A DNA stretch of 64,000 nt from Rhizobium sp. 11515TR (GTDB lineage Bacteria; Pseudomonadota; Alphaproteobacteria; Rhizobiales; Rhizobiaceae). The DNA is taken from assembly GCF_002277895.1 (NCBI RefSeq), contig NZ_CP022998.1, forward strand, positions 3,019,501-3,083,500. The letters run 5' to 3'. Below, one piece after another: positions 56,730 through 64,000 of the stretch (position 1 is its first letter; each line of letters opens with the position of its first letter). The translations under genes were made by a program, and so were the position numbers. The notes beneath the pieces are model-generated. The model did not search any database. It saw nothing but the letters and a program-made list of their open reading frames with translations, and was not told the DNA's origin.

Positions 56730-57380
56730 TTAACGGAGCCCAGGCGCCGTATCGTTGGCTTTACCGTCTGTGAGGCCGAGGTTATCCGCCATCCGAATGA
56801 GATCGGCAACGGAGTCGGCCCGCATCTTGCGCATGGCCTGACCGCGATGGACCTTGACGGTGATTTCGCTGAGGCCGATCTCGGCGGCGATCTGCTTGTT
56901 CAAGAGGCCTCGCGCAACGAGCGCCATCACCTCACGTTCGCGTGGCGTGAGCGTTGAAAACCGCTCGTGAAGATCGACCTCCGCCGCCTGCTTGCGCAAG
57001 CGGGCGCGATCGATTTCGAGCGCTTGCCTGATGGCATCGAGCAGATCCTGCTCCCGAAACGGCTTTAGAAGAAACTCAACCGCGCCCGCTTTCATCGCCC
57101 TGACGGACATCGGCACATCGCCGTGTCCGGTGAGAAAAATGATCGGGATTGCATACCCCGTCCGGGCAAGTTCATCCTGAAAGTCAAGCCCGCTCGCATC
57201 CGGCATCCTGACGTCCAGGACGATGCAGGCTGGCCCTTCGGACCGGGGGGACGCCAAGAAATCCCGCGGCGACGCAAAGCCATGCGTATCATAGCCGACG
57301 GAGCGCAATAGACTGTCCAGTCCATCGCGTACGGATGGATCATCGTCGATGACGTAAACGGTCGACTGCTGTCCCTGCAT
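56730..57380 (-). CDS. FixJ-family response regulator
   Basis: 216-aa two-component regulator. The receiver domain (1-120) has acidic pocket Asp12/Asp13, phosphoacceptor Asp56 in IVLDVRMPDA and Lys106 in VEFLLKPF. The LuxR-type helix-turn-helix (about 143-200) reads LTPREREVMALVARGLLNKQ, then IAAEIGLSEITVKVHRGQAM. The start is ATG 57380, 3 nt after the kinase stop, with AAGGGA upstream: a coupled pair. Targets are unknown; the ABC transporter genes upstream are candidates. Confidence 0.93.
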   Translation of the reverse strand: MQGQQSTVYVIDDDPSVRDGLDSLLRSVGYDTHGFASPRDFLASPRSEGPACIVLDVRMPDASGLDFQDELARTGYAIPIIFLTGHGDVPMSVRAMKAGAVEFLLKPFREQDLLDAIRQALEIDRARLRKQAAEVDLHERFSTLTPREREVMALVARGLLNKQIAAEIGLSEITVKVHRGQAMRKMRADSVADLIRMADNLGLTDGKANDTAPGLR

Positions 57381-57383
57381 TCC

Positions 57384-58457
57384 CTATCCCTTTACCTTTG
57401 CGCCGAGCGGCAAGGTAAAACCGAAGACGGCTCCGTGCGGAAAATTCGGCGCCGCATAAATGGTCCCGCCATGCGCATCGATAATGGACCGGCTGATAGC
57501 AAGTCCCATCCCCATGCCTTTCGGCTTCGTCGTGTAAAAGGCTTCGAATATCCTGTCGAGCATTTCGGCCTGCATGCCGTCACCGGTATCGCGCACGCTG
57601 ATGGTCACCTTCCGTTCGTCCGCGGCGGCGCTGACGAGCAATTCGCGCGTTTCCGCATCGACCTCAGCCAGAGCTTCGATCGCATTCATGACGAGATTGA
57701 GGATCACCTGCTGAAGCTGGACGCGGTCTCCGGCCACCAACGGCAGATCGCCCGCCAATTCGGTACGGAATAGAATCTGATTCCGACGGATCTCGCTACG
57801 TACGAGTTCCAGCACATCATTGATCGCCTCGACCAGATCGATCGTGTCACTGGATGGCGACGAGCGCGCCACAAGCCCGCGGACACGGCCAATGACATCG
57901 CCTGCTCGCCCGGCATCCGCGACAATTCGCTCGATGGCGCGGCGGGCTTCATCGTGATCGGCCGGTGTTGCAGAAAGCCATCGAAGCGCGGCACTGCCGT
58001 TGGCGGCAATTGCAGTGATCGGCTGGCTGACCTCATGGGCTATCGACGTACCCAACTCACCGACGATCATGAGACGCGACATGCGCGCGAGCTCCGATTG
58101 TGCCTGCCTCGCCCTGGCATCGAGCATTTCGATCCTGATTGCCAGGTAAGTGGTCGCACCGATCGCGACCAGACTAAGCGTACTGTTGATCAGGCCGGCC
58201 TGCGAAGCGCCATGGCTCGTCAAAAAATAGCTGATGACCGTCAGGGCGGCGCATGCAATCCCGACCACCGCGATAGCGCCGGTTCGACCGGAATAGACCG
58301 CCAGCAAGATCACCGAGACATAGAGAACGGCAAAGGCGATCTCCAGATCCGTGATGGTATCGCCGATGAAAATGAGGCCGGCGAGGATCGTAATGCCGAG
58401 CCAAAGGAAGGGCATCTCGAAAAGATACTTCAGAAATTCGCGCCTCATTCCCTGCAT
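57384..58457 (-). CDS. membrane sensor histidine kinase
   Basis: 357-aa kinase. Residues about 15-110 hold four or so transmembrane helices (FLWLGITILAGLIFIGDTIT, AFAVLYVSVILLAVYSG, LSLVAIGATTYLAIRI) with almost no periplasmic loop, so it may sense a signal in the membrane. H-box GELGTSIAHEVSQPITAI has His141; the N-box is NLVMNAIEALAEV and the G-boxes are RDTGDGM and GMGMGLAISRSI. It resembles FixL/TodS-type HWE-independent kinases with the SQPL-like SQPI motif. The partner is the FixJ-like regulator. Confidence 0.92.
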   Translation of the reverse strand: MQGMRREFLKYLFEMPFLWLGITILAGLIFIGDTITDLEIAFAVLYVSVILLAVYSGRTGAIAVVGIACAALTVISYFLTSHGASQAGLINSTLSLVAIGATTYLAIRIEMLDARARQAQSELARMSRLMIVGELGTSIAHEVSQPITAIAANGSAALRWLSATPADHDEARRAIERIVADAGRAGDVIGRVRGLVARSSPSSDTIDLVEAINDVLELVRSEIRRNQILFRTELAGDLPLVAGDRVQLQQVILNLVMNAIEALAEVDAETRELLVSAAADERKVTISVRDTGDGMQAEMLDRIFEAFYTTKPKGMGMGLAISRSIIDAHGGTIYAAPNFPHGAVFGFTLPLGAKVKG

Positions 58458-58679
58458 CCCTGCATCACGGCTTCCGCAAGATTGCGTGCAGAAGCTGCAA
58501 ACTGCCTGAACCGAAGCGCCAAAACAACAACCGCTTTCTCCGGTGCCGCCAAAGCTGGCGATCCGTAGGATCTGATGCGCTAAGCCCTGCCTTGGCGACC
58601 ATCAAACCTTGGAATCCCATGGCGCCGGTCACCGCCTCAATGGGCGGCGAGGTTTCCGCATTCATTCCAGCCCAAGGTT

Positions 58680-60011
58680 TCAACTCGGGTTTTCCAGCGT
58701 GAACAGATCAGCGTTTTCGTCATAGGCGAAATATTCCGCGTAGCGGGCCCAGTTCGTAACAGCCTTGAGAGTGGTGTCGGCATAATCCTCGGACATGTAA
58801 TCCTCCAGCTCATCGCGGAAGCGCCGTGCAGGCGCGCGGTGGGTCGGCCGCTCGTCGAGCACGCGGCGAATGTGCGCAGCCAGCGGCACATAGGTCGCCA
58901 GATGCTGCTCGAAGAGCTTCTTGCGTTCATCGACATCGCTGTCGGAGAAACGTAATCCCGGTGCCGTCAGCTTGATGTCACCCCCTTCCAGATCGGCAAA
59001 ACGCAGCAGTTGAAGCGTTTCCGCAACCGGAAAGAGGTCATCGATGCCGAGATGCAGATGGGTGGCCAGCGGCGGCAGATCGGCCTGCCCGCGATAGGGC
59101 TCAGCGGCGACCGTTTCGATCAGACCGGACATCAAATTGGTCGACACGCGCGGCAGCGCCATGGCAATGCCGGTACCGGGGAAAAGGCCCTCGCGCGTCG
59201 GTGCGCCGGTCTTCACCGTCATCCGCGCATAGATATCTTCGACCAGCATGCGGAAGGCCGGATCGAGACGGTTGCGCGGCTGCGGCAGATCGACATGGAT
59301 CTCCGCAATCACACGGCCGGGATTCGATCCGAAGATCAGAATGCGGTCGCACATCAGCACGGCTTCTTCGATATTGTGGGTCACCATCAGAACCGACTCG
59401 ATCGGCATCCGGCCCTCGCACCACAGATCGAGCAGATCCGTGCGAAGCGTTTCTGCCGTCAGCACGTCGAGCGCCGAAAAGGGTTCGTCCATCAGCAGAA
59501 CCTTTGGCCGCACGACGAGTGCCCGCGCAAGACCGACACGCTGACGCATGCCGCCTGACAGCTCCTTCGGATAGGCGCTTTCGAAACCGTCGAGGCCGAT
59601 GAGATCGATGGCAGCGAGCGCTCGCTTGCGCCGCTCGGACGGCGCAACACCTTGCGCTTCCAGACCTAGCTCGACGTTTTGCAATACGGTCAGCCAGGGA
59701 AAGAGCGCAAAGCTCTGGAAGACAACGGCGACATCTGAGTTGGGGCCGACGACCGGACGGCCTTCGAAGGTAATGTCGCCATTGCTCGGGCGGATCAGGC
59801 CGGCAATCGCACGCAGCAGCGTGGACTTACCGGAGCCGGAACGGCCGAGCAATCCGACGATTTCATTGGGATAGAGCTGAAGATCGACATTTTCGAGTAC
59901 GACGAGCGAGCCGGACGCTCCCTTGTCGTAGGCCTGGCACACCTGCTTGGCGAGAACCAGCGGCGCATTCTTTACCATATCGATTTTCCTGGAGATGACA
60001 GCGTTTTCCAT
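58680..60011 (-). CDS. nitrate/sulfonate-type ABC ATPase with AAA-associated C-terminal domain
   Basis: 443 aa. The N-terminal NrtD/SsuB-like cassette has Walker A GLLGRSGSGKSTLL, Q-loop VVFQSFALFPWLTV, signature LSGGMRQRVGLARAL, Walker B VLLMDEPFSALDVLTAE and VTHNIEEAV. From about residue 290 to the end is the ABC-transporter AAA-associated domain (ADLPPLATHLHLGIDDLFPV, KKLFEQHLATYVPLAAHIRR). Start ATG 60011 follows CGGAGA. It lies 21 nt after the double permease gene. No substrate-binding protein is next to it. Confidence 0.9.
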   Translation of the reverse strand: MENAVISRKIDMVKNAPLVLAKQVCQAYDKGASGSLVVLENVDLQLYPNEIVGLLGRSGSGKSTLLRAIAGLIRPSNGDITFEGRPVVGPNSDVAVVFQSFALFPWLTVLQNVELGLEAQGVAPSERRKRALAAIDLIGLDGFESAYPKELSGGMRQRVGLARALVVRPKVLLMDEPFSALDVLTAETLRTDLLDLWCEGRMPIESVLMVTHNIEEAVLMCDRILIFGSNPGRVIAEIHVDLPQPRNRLDPAFRMLVEDIYARMTVKTGAPTREGLFPGTGIAMALPRVSTNLMSGLIETVAAEPYRGQADLPPLATHLHLGIDDLFPVAETLQLLRFADLEGGDIKLTAPGLRFSDSDVDERKKLFEQHLATYVPLAAHIRRVLDERPTHRAPARRFRDELEDYMSEDYADTTLKAVTNWARYAEYFAYDENADLFTLENPS

Positions 60012-60032
60012 ATTCGGTTCTCCGATCTTAAA

Positions 60033-61793
60033 TTAATCGAGACGCATGCGGCGTTCGGCGAAGACGTAGAGCGGCCGCCAGAGCGTTCTGTTGAAGAGCG
60101 TCACGAAGATCGACATGACAACGATGCCGAGGATGACCCGCGGAAAATCGCCTGCTTCCGTCGCCTTCGCGATGTATGATCCAAGCCCGAAGGCTTCCAG
60201 TTTCGTGTTGCCCCAGCTCGCCAGTTCAGCAACGATGCTCGCGTTCCATGAGCCGCCGGACGCCGTCAATGCACCCGTGATGTAGTAAGGGAATATTCCC
60301 GGCAGCATCACGCGCCGCCACCATGCCCATGAGCGCAGCCGGTAGACCGAGGATGCCTCCCGCAGATCGGTAGGAAATGCACTCGCACCGGCAATCACGT
60401 TGAACAGGATGTACCATTGTGTGCCGAGGACCATCAGCGGTGACAGCCAGATGTTCGGGCTGGCGCCCGTCGCAACGATGGCAACCACCGCAACGGGAAA
60501 GAGCACGTTTGCCGGAAAGGCCGCCAGGAACTGCGCCAGAGGCTGGACGCGCTCGGCAACAGCGGGACGCAGGCCGATCCAGACGCCGATCGGAACCCAG
60601 ATGACACTGGCGACCGCAATAAGAACGACAACGCGAATGAGCGTCACGAACCCGCCGGCGAAGGCGATCCAGACGTCGGCCCAGGAGAGCGTCTGGCTGA
60701 GATAAGAAACCGCATCCCAGATACTCCAGGCACCAATGACGGCGATCAACGCATACCAGGCGATATCGATAGCCCAGCTGACGGCTCGCTGCCCGCCTCG
60801 CTCTCTTGCGACGGCTCGCGACATCGGCAGCAACCGCACGAGCATCAGCCGACCCCATGCAGCGGCCAAAGGTGTGGTCACGTATTTCAGGAGACGCGTG
60901 CGACGGATCAGCGAATAAACCCAGGAGCGCGGCCTCTGCTGTCCGGCCGTCTGCTCAAAGCGGAACTTGTCTGCCCAAGCGACGATCGGGCGGAAAAGCA
61001 GTTGGTCGTAAAGAAGGATGACGACTGCCATAGCGAGCACAGCCCAGCTCACCGCGGCGAAATCCTGCTTGTCGATGGCAACCGCCAGCCACGAACCCAG
61101 GCCTGGAAGCTGCACCGTCGTGTCACCTACCGTGATCGCTTCGGATGCAACCACGAAGAACCAACCACCGGACATCGACATCATCGTATTCCAGACGAGG
61201 CCGGGCGCGGCAAAGGGAGCTTCCAGCCGCCAGAAGCGCTGCCATGTCGACAGACCGAAACCACGGCTAACCTCATCGAGATCGCGCGGAACCGTCCGCA
61301 GCGACTGATAGAAGGAGAAAGCCATGTTCCACGCCTGGCTAGTGAAGATCGCAAAGATTGAGGCGCATTCGGCGCCAAGCTGGCTTCCTGGGAAAAGCCC
61401 CATGAAGAAGGTGACTGTGAAGGTCAGAAAGCCGAGCACCGGGACGGATTGCAGAATATCGAGTGCCGGAATGATGATCTTCTCGGCGCGCCGGCTCTTT
61501 GCCGCAAGCGTTGCGACGACGAAGGTGAAGATGAGGGAGGCCACGATGGCCGCCATCATCCGCAAAGTCGTCCGCAGGGCATATTCGGGCAGATAGGTCG
61601 GGTCGAGCGACAGAGGTGCCGTGGACAGGCCGGCCAGCGGCGCGCGCATCTCAGCTACACCATGAAGCATGAGATAGGCGGCAGCCGCAATGAAGGCGAA
61701 TGCGGCGAGATCATAGCCATTCGGCAGGATACGCGAGCCGGCCAACGCAGCAACGGCGCTACGCTCGCGTCGATCGTTAGCAAGAAAAACCAT
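60033..61793 (-). CDS. ABC transporter permease, two fused BPD_transp_1 domains
   Basis: 586-aa inner-membrane protein, twice the usual permease length, with two homologous six-helix halves. The first half has DILQSVPVLGFLTFTVTFFM and the loop PRDLDEVSRGFGLSTWQRFW; the second has QFLAAFPANVLFPVAVVAI and the loop PTDLREASSVYRLRSWAWWR. One chain can thus form the whole channel. The start is ATG 61793 after AAAGGG. It is co-transcribed with the ATPase. The substrate is unknown; inorganic or organic anions are typical of the ATPase's relatives. Confidence 0.92.
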   Translation of the reverse strand: MVFLANDRRERSAVAALAGSRILPNGYDLAAFAFIAAAAYLMLHGVAEMRAPLAGLSTAPLSLDPTYLPEYALRTTLRMMAAIVASLIFTFVVATLAAKSRRAEKIIIPALDILQSVPVLGFLTFTVTFFMGLFPGSQLGAECASIFAIFTSQAWNMAFSFYQSLRTVPRDLDEVSRGFGLSTWQRFWRLEAPFAAPGLVWNTMMSMSGGWFFVVASEAITVGDTTVQLPGLGSWLAVAIDKQDFAAVSWAVLAMAVVILLYDQLLFRPIVAWADKFRFEQTAGQQRPRSWVYSLIRRTRLLKYVTTPLAAAWGRLMLVRLLPMSRAVARERGGQRAVSWAIDIAWYALIAVIGAWSIWDAVSYLSQTLSWADVWIAFAGGFVTLIRVVVLIAVASVIWVPIGVWIGLRPAVAERVQPLAQFLAAFPANVLFPVAVVAIVATGASPNIWLSPLMVLGTQWYILFNVIAGASAFPTDLREASSVYRLRSWAWWRRVMLPGIFPYYITGALTASGGSWNASIVAELASWGNTKLEAFGLGSYIAKATEAGDFPRVILGIVVMSIFVTLFNRTLWRPLYVFAERRMRLD

Positions 61794-61890
61794 GTCATAA
61801 CCCTTTGAAACAGGATGTCATCGGCCAGGGCGCGGTCGGTATGGTGCCGCATTCGCGACGCCACCGGTGCGCTTATTTAAGAAAGGACAC

Positions 61891-62124
61891 TCAGGCCGCG
61901 CGACGGCTGCCATCCTCGTCGAGGACCGGTCCACCTTCCGTCGTCCAGAAGCATTCAAGCTTTCCCGTGAGGGAGTTGATGTGCCAGACGGCAATCAGGC
62001 GCGGACGCTGCGGCGATACGGAACGCTCAGCCGGACGGCTGCTGCCGGTCGAAACGGCAAAAGCGTTCGGGGCGGAAAACTTGGTTGCGAACCTGCGTCC
62101 GCGGAAAAGAACGATGTTGTTCAT
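61891..62124 (-). CDS. small hypothetical protein, 77 aa
   Basis: Begins MNNIVLFRGRRFATKFSAPN with a basic, partly hydrophobic N-terminus and ends IAVWHINSLTGKLECFWTTE followed by an acidic tail. The Trp-His...Leu-Glu-Cys-Trp strand pair looks like a small beta-fold seen in other rhizobial small proteins, without known function. The start is ATG 62124, preceded by GAGGTGAG. It lies 97 nt upstream of the double permease on the same strand and may be in that transcript. Confidence 0.6.
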   Translation of the reverse strand: MNNIVLFRGRRFATKFSAPNAFAVSTGSSRPAERSVSPQRPRLIAVWHINSLTGKLECFWTTEGGPVLDEDGSRRAA

Positions 62125-62825
62125 GGCTCACCTCTTCGGCCCTACCTGACGGCAGATCCGAAGGCGAGCCGGACAGGCTAGGCCCGACCGACGCTCGCCC
62201 GGCGAATGCCGGCAGCGGTCCAGGTTGTTGCGATGACCGTCCGGGTGCGGCATGACGCCACAACCGGACAGCGACTAGGGTAGCTGTCCATTGGTTTCTT
62301 GATCTGTTGGTTTCGTAAGCCTTCGCATGATGTTGCGAGGACATGGTCGTAGTGTCACAGCCGCGGAGAGCGGTCAATCAGGCGATGGTGCACCGCCATT
62401 ATACCAAAGTATATGACGTGCGGCCTCGATGAGCAGGCGGCTCGGCGGCAAACAATGGGAACCTAACCTATATTCAACGGCCGCCAGCGAGCATGTGGAA
62501 ATCCGCAAATCCCCGAGCCTTGCAGCAGCGATCCATTCTCCGATCACCCAGCTTCATCGAGGAAGATACTGCTCAACCAAGCTGAAGCGTTTCCCCGCAA
62601 ACCCGATGTGAAACAACCTGGTAACGCTCCACGGAAATGGAGCCAAAAACCAAGCTTTTATGCAACAATAACTTTCAAAATGGAGGCAAGAGAATAGTTA
62701 ATTTGCAAATATTCATGCCTTGCATCAGAAATATATAAGCGACTCCCCTGTCATTTCGGCGTTTATTCGGGCGGAACACCGAAGGACGATGGCCATTATA
62801 TATCCAAAGAAATATAGAAGGCGCG
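62125..62825. other. 701-bp intergenic region with candidate structured leader
   Basis: No convincing gene. On the minus strand, upstream of the 77-aa gene, several GC-rich stems can form, for example GGACAGC and GCTGTCC (62271-62294) and GGTTGT with ACAACC (about 62226-62269). The right part (62640-62825) is AT-rich and should hold the promoter of the rightward regulator gene. Confidence 0.5.
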
Positions 62826-64000
62826 ATGAAATTTTTACTCAGAACTTTTGGTGAAATCGCTCTTCTGAATAGCGACGAACACCAAATAGCGTTTCCGAAG
62901 AAGGCGCTTCTGATTATTGCCTATTTGCTCGTGAGTGACAGCAAGTCCGTCAGCAGAACAAACATGGCGCGATTTCTTTGGGGTGAAGGTGACTTGGCGA
63001 ATTCGCTGACAAACCTTCGCAAGCTCGTTTCTCGTATCAAGAGCCGGCAATGGGACTTGAACGTCGAGCTTCTGACCTTTGATGATACCGACATTCACAT
63101 CGCAAATGACTCGCTCACGAGCGATATTGTCCCGACGCGGGTAAGCACGATCGGGAATCCAGCCGAGCATCTCCGCACCTTGATGGAGCGCTCGCAGTTA
63201 AAATTCCTGGAAAGAGCCAACTGCCAAACCCGAGCGTTCATCGATTGGCGAGAGAGCGAAAGAAGGCGACACCTCGCCATGTTAAAGGAAGCGCTGGATG
63301 GCGCGGTGACGATTCCAGTCGCGTCCGACGATATCGCGCTTATCAAGGAGGCGGCCCTCCTTCTTTTTGAAGCCGAACCGCAAGACGAGACCGCACGCCG
63401 TATATTGCTGAAGGCTTTTGACGCCGAAGGCGGCATCGACCAGCTCAAGCGCATATTCGCGCGGCGCAAGGATCTTGTTTCGCCGTTGCCAGCAACCCTG
63501 GCCGCATCGTCCCGCTCTCCGACACCAGTTGCTCCCGCGCATTCGCCCGCCATATCCGAGCAGGATACTGCCACGCAACCTGTCTTGCGCATACCTCGCC
63601 TCGCCTTGCTGCCGCCAGGCAACGACCGCCCCGATGGTACCGCGACCATGATCGTCTCCTCGCTCATAGAAGATATCACTCTCGGCTTTTGCGCCCTGCA
63701 CAGCCTGCGAGTGATTGCCCCCTACTCCACTGTCCAGATCGACCGCCAAGCTGAGGATCAAGCCGCACTTTTGGAGCGATATGACATCAACTATGTCCTG
63801 GAAACCCGATTGAGCGGGCCTGATGACGACCTTTCGCTCGTCACACAGCTCATTTCCCTGCCGGGCAGCGAGATCCTGTGGGCGGAGCGCTTCAATTTCG
63901 GCACGCTGGATCTTGCACGCAATAAGCGCGAAATCTCGCGGCAGATCGTGCTCGCCGCCGCCGCGGAAGTCGAGCGGCATGAGATGGCGCGTGCCTACTT
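62826..64000 (+). CDS. OmpR/SARP-like winged-helix regulator, 3'-truncated by the window
   Basis: A frame open from ATG 62826 to the window end (391 codons). It starts MKFLLRTFGEIALLNSDEHQ. Residues about 1-90 resemble the winged helix of SARP/CadC-type regulators (PKKALLIIAYLLVSDSKSVS, MARFLWGEGDLANSLTNLRK). Residues about 120-215 look like a bacterial transcriptional-activation-type helical region (RRHLAMLKEAL, ARRILLKAFDAEGG). From about residue 258 a TolB/adenylate-cyclase-associated segment begins (RLALLPPGNDRPDGTATMIV, DITLGFCALHSLRVIAPYST). AAGG lies 6 nt before the start. Function unknown. Confidence 0.8.
   Translation, partial: MKFLLRTFGEIALLNSDEHQIAFPKKALLIIAYLLVSDSKSVSRTNMARFLWGEGDLANSLTNLRKLVSRIKSRQWDLNVELLTFDDTDIHIANDSLTSDIVPTRVSTIGNPAEHLRTLMERSQLKFLERANCQTRAFIDWRESERRRHLAMLKEALDGAVTIPVASDDIALIKEAALLLFEAEPQDETARRILLKAFDAEGGIDQLKRIFARRKDLVSPLPATLAASSRSPTPVAPAHSPAISEQDTATQPVLRIPRLALLPPGNDRPDGTATMIVSSLIEDITLGFCALHSLRVIAPYSTVQIDRQAEDQAALLERYDINYVLETRLSGPDDDLSLVTQLISLPGSEILWAERFNFGTLDLARNKREISRQIVLAAAAEVERHEMARAY

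Noticed and set aside
62125..62380. Guanidine (ykkC) or cobalamin riboswitch
   Set aside because: Stems are present but the conserved single-stranded motifs of these classes could not be found on either strand.

Overview
This window reads as chromosomal (or chromid) DNA of a Rhizobium-like alphaproteobacterium in the Rhizobiaceae. The basis is the overall gene repertoire: many solute ABC transporters, a RibH2-type lumazine synthase behind an FMN riboswitch, MetH/MetF with an ArsR-methyltransferase regulator, a GumK-like glycosyltransferase and FixJ-type two-component signalling. GC is high, and long antisense open frames lie over most real genes. No tRNA, rRNA, CRISPR array or intact insertion sequence was recognised.

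Layout. 1-14 kb: housekeeping and small metabolic genes. These are a 5'-truncated DMT permease, a 25-aa membrane protein, the ArsR-methyltransferase/metF operon, ettA, a secreted RNase T2, a hydrolase-permease-CoA transferase-TPP enzyme run, RidA, a rhodanese-like protein, a mutarotase-like protein and an L,D-transpeptidase. 14-26 kb: a catabolic locus. Iron alcohol dehydrogenase, aldehyde dehydrogenase, glutamine-synthetase-like ligase, amino acid permease and N-formylglutamate-amidohydrolase-like enzyme face an RpiR regulator and a polyamine/iron-type ABC importer. Together they suggest a gamma-glutamylated amino-alcohol or amine pathway. 26-28.7 kb: FMN riboswitch and ribH2, a VOC protein, and a methyltransferase/PhnF-like pair. 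28.8-36.4 kb: a carbohydrate ABC importer with a Gfo/Idh dehydrogenase, divergent from a BadF-type amino-sugar kinase and a GntR regulator. 36.5-40.3 kb: metH, with the same palindromic operator as the metF operon. 40.5-47.4 kb: an AGE-family sugar isomerase, a UPF0303 protein and a small surface-polysaccharide group (ATP-grasp, flippase, GumK-like transferase, polysaccharide lyase).

47.5-56.7 kb is accessory DNA. Small hypothetical genes are followed by a prophage remnant with small and large terminase, a portal gene cut off in mid-frame, a leftward block of five small overlapping genes and a CI/LexA-type repressor flanked by matching operators. The portal gene is joined through a 12-base shared sequence to the 3' remnant of a TIM-barrel sugar isomerase gene. 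No integrase, capsid or tail genes remain. 56.7-64 kb: a FixJ-like response regulator and its kinase, a nitrate/sulfonate-type ABC system with a double-length permease and no binding protein, and the 5' part of an OmpR/SARP-like regulator that runs off the window.

The strongest regulatory signals are a 16-20 bp palindrome shared by the metF and metH transcription units, a 14/16 repeated motif around the catabolic locus, an FMN riboswitch, and the repeated repressor operators. All functional calls come from reading motifs and context; no database search was run.
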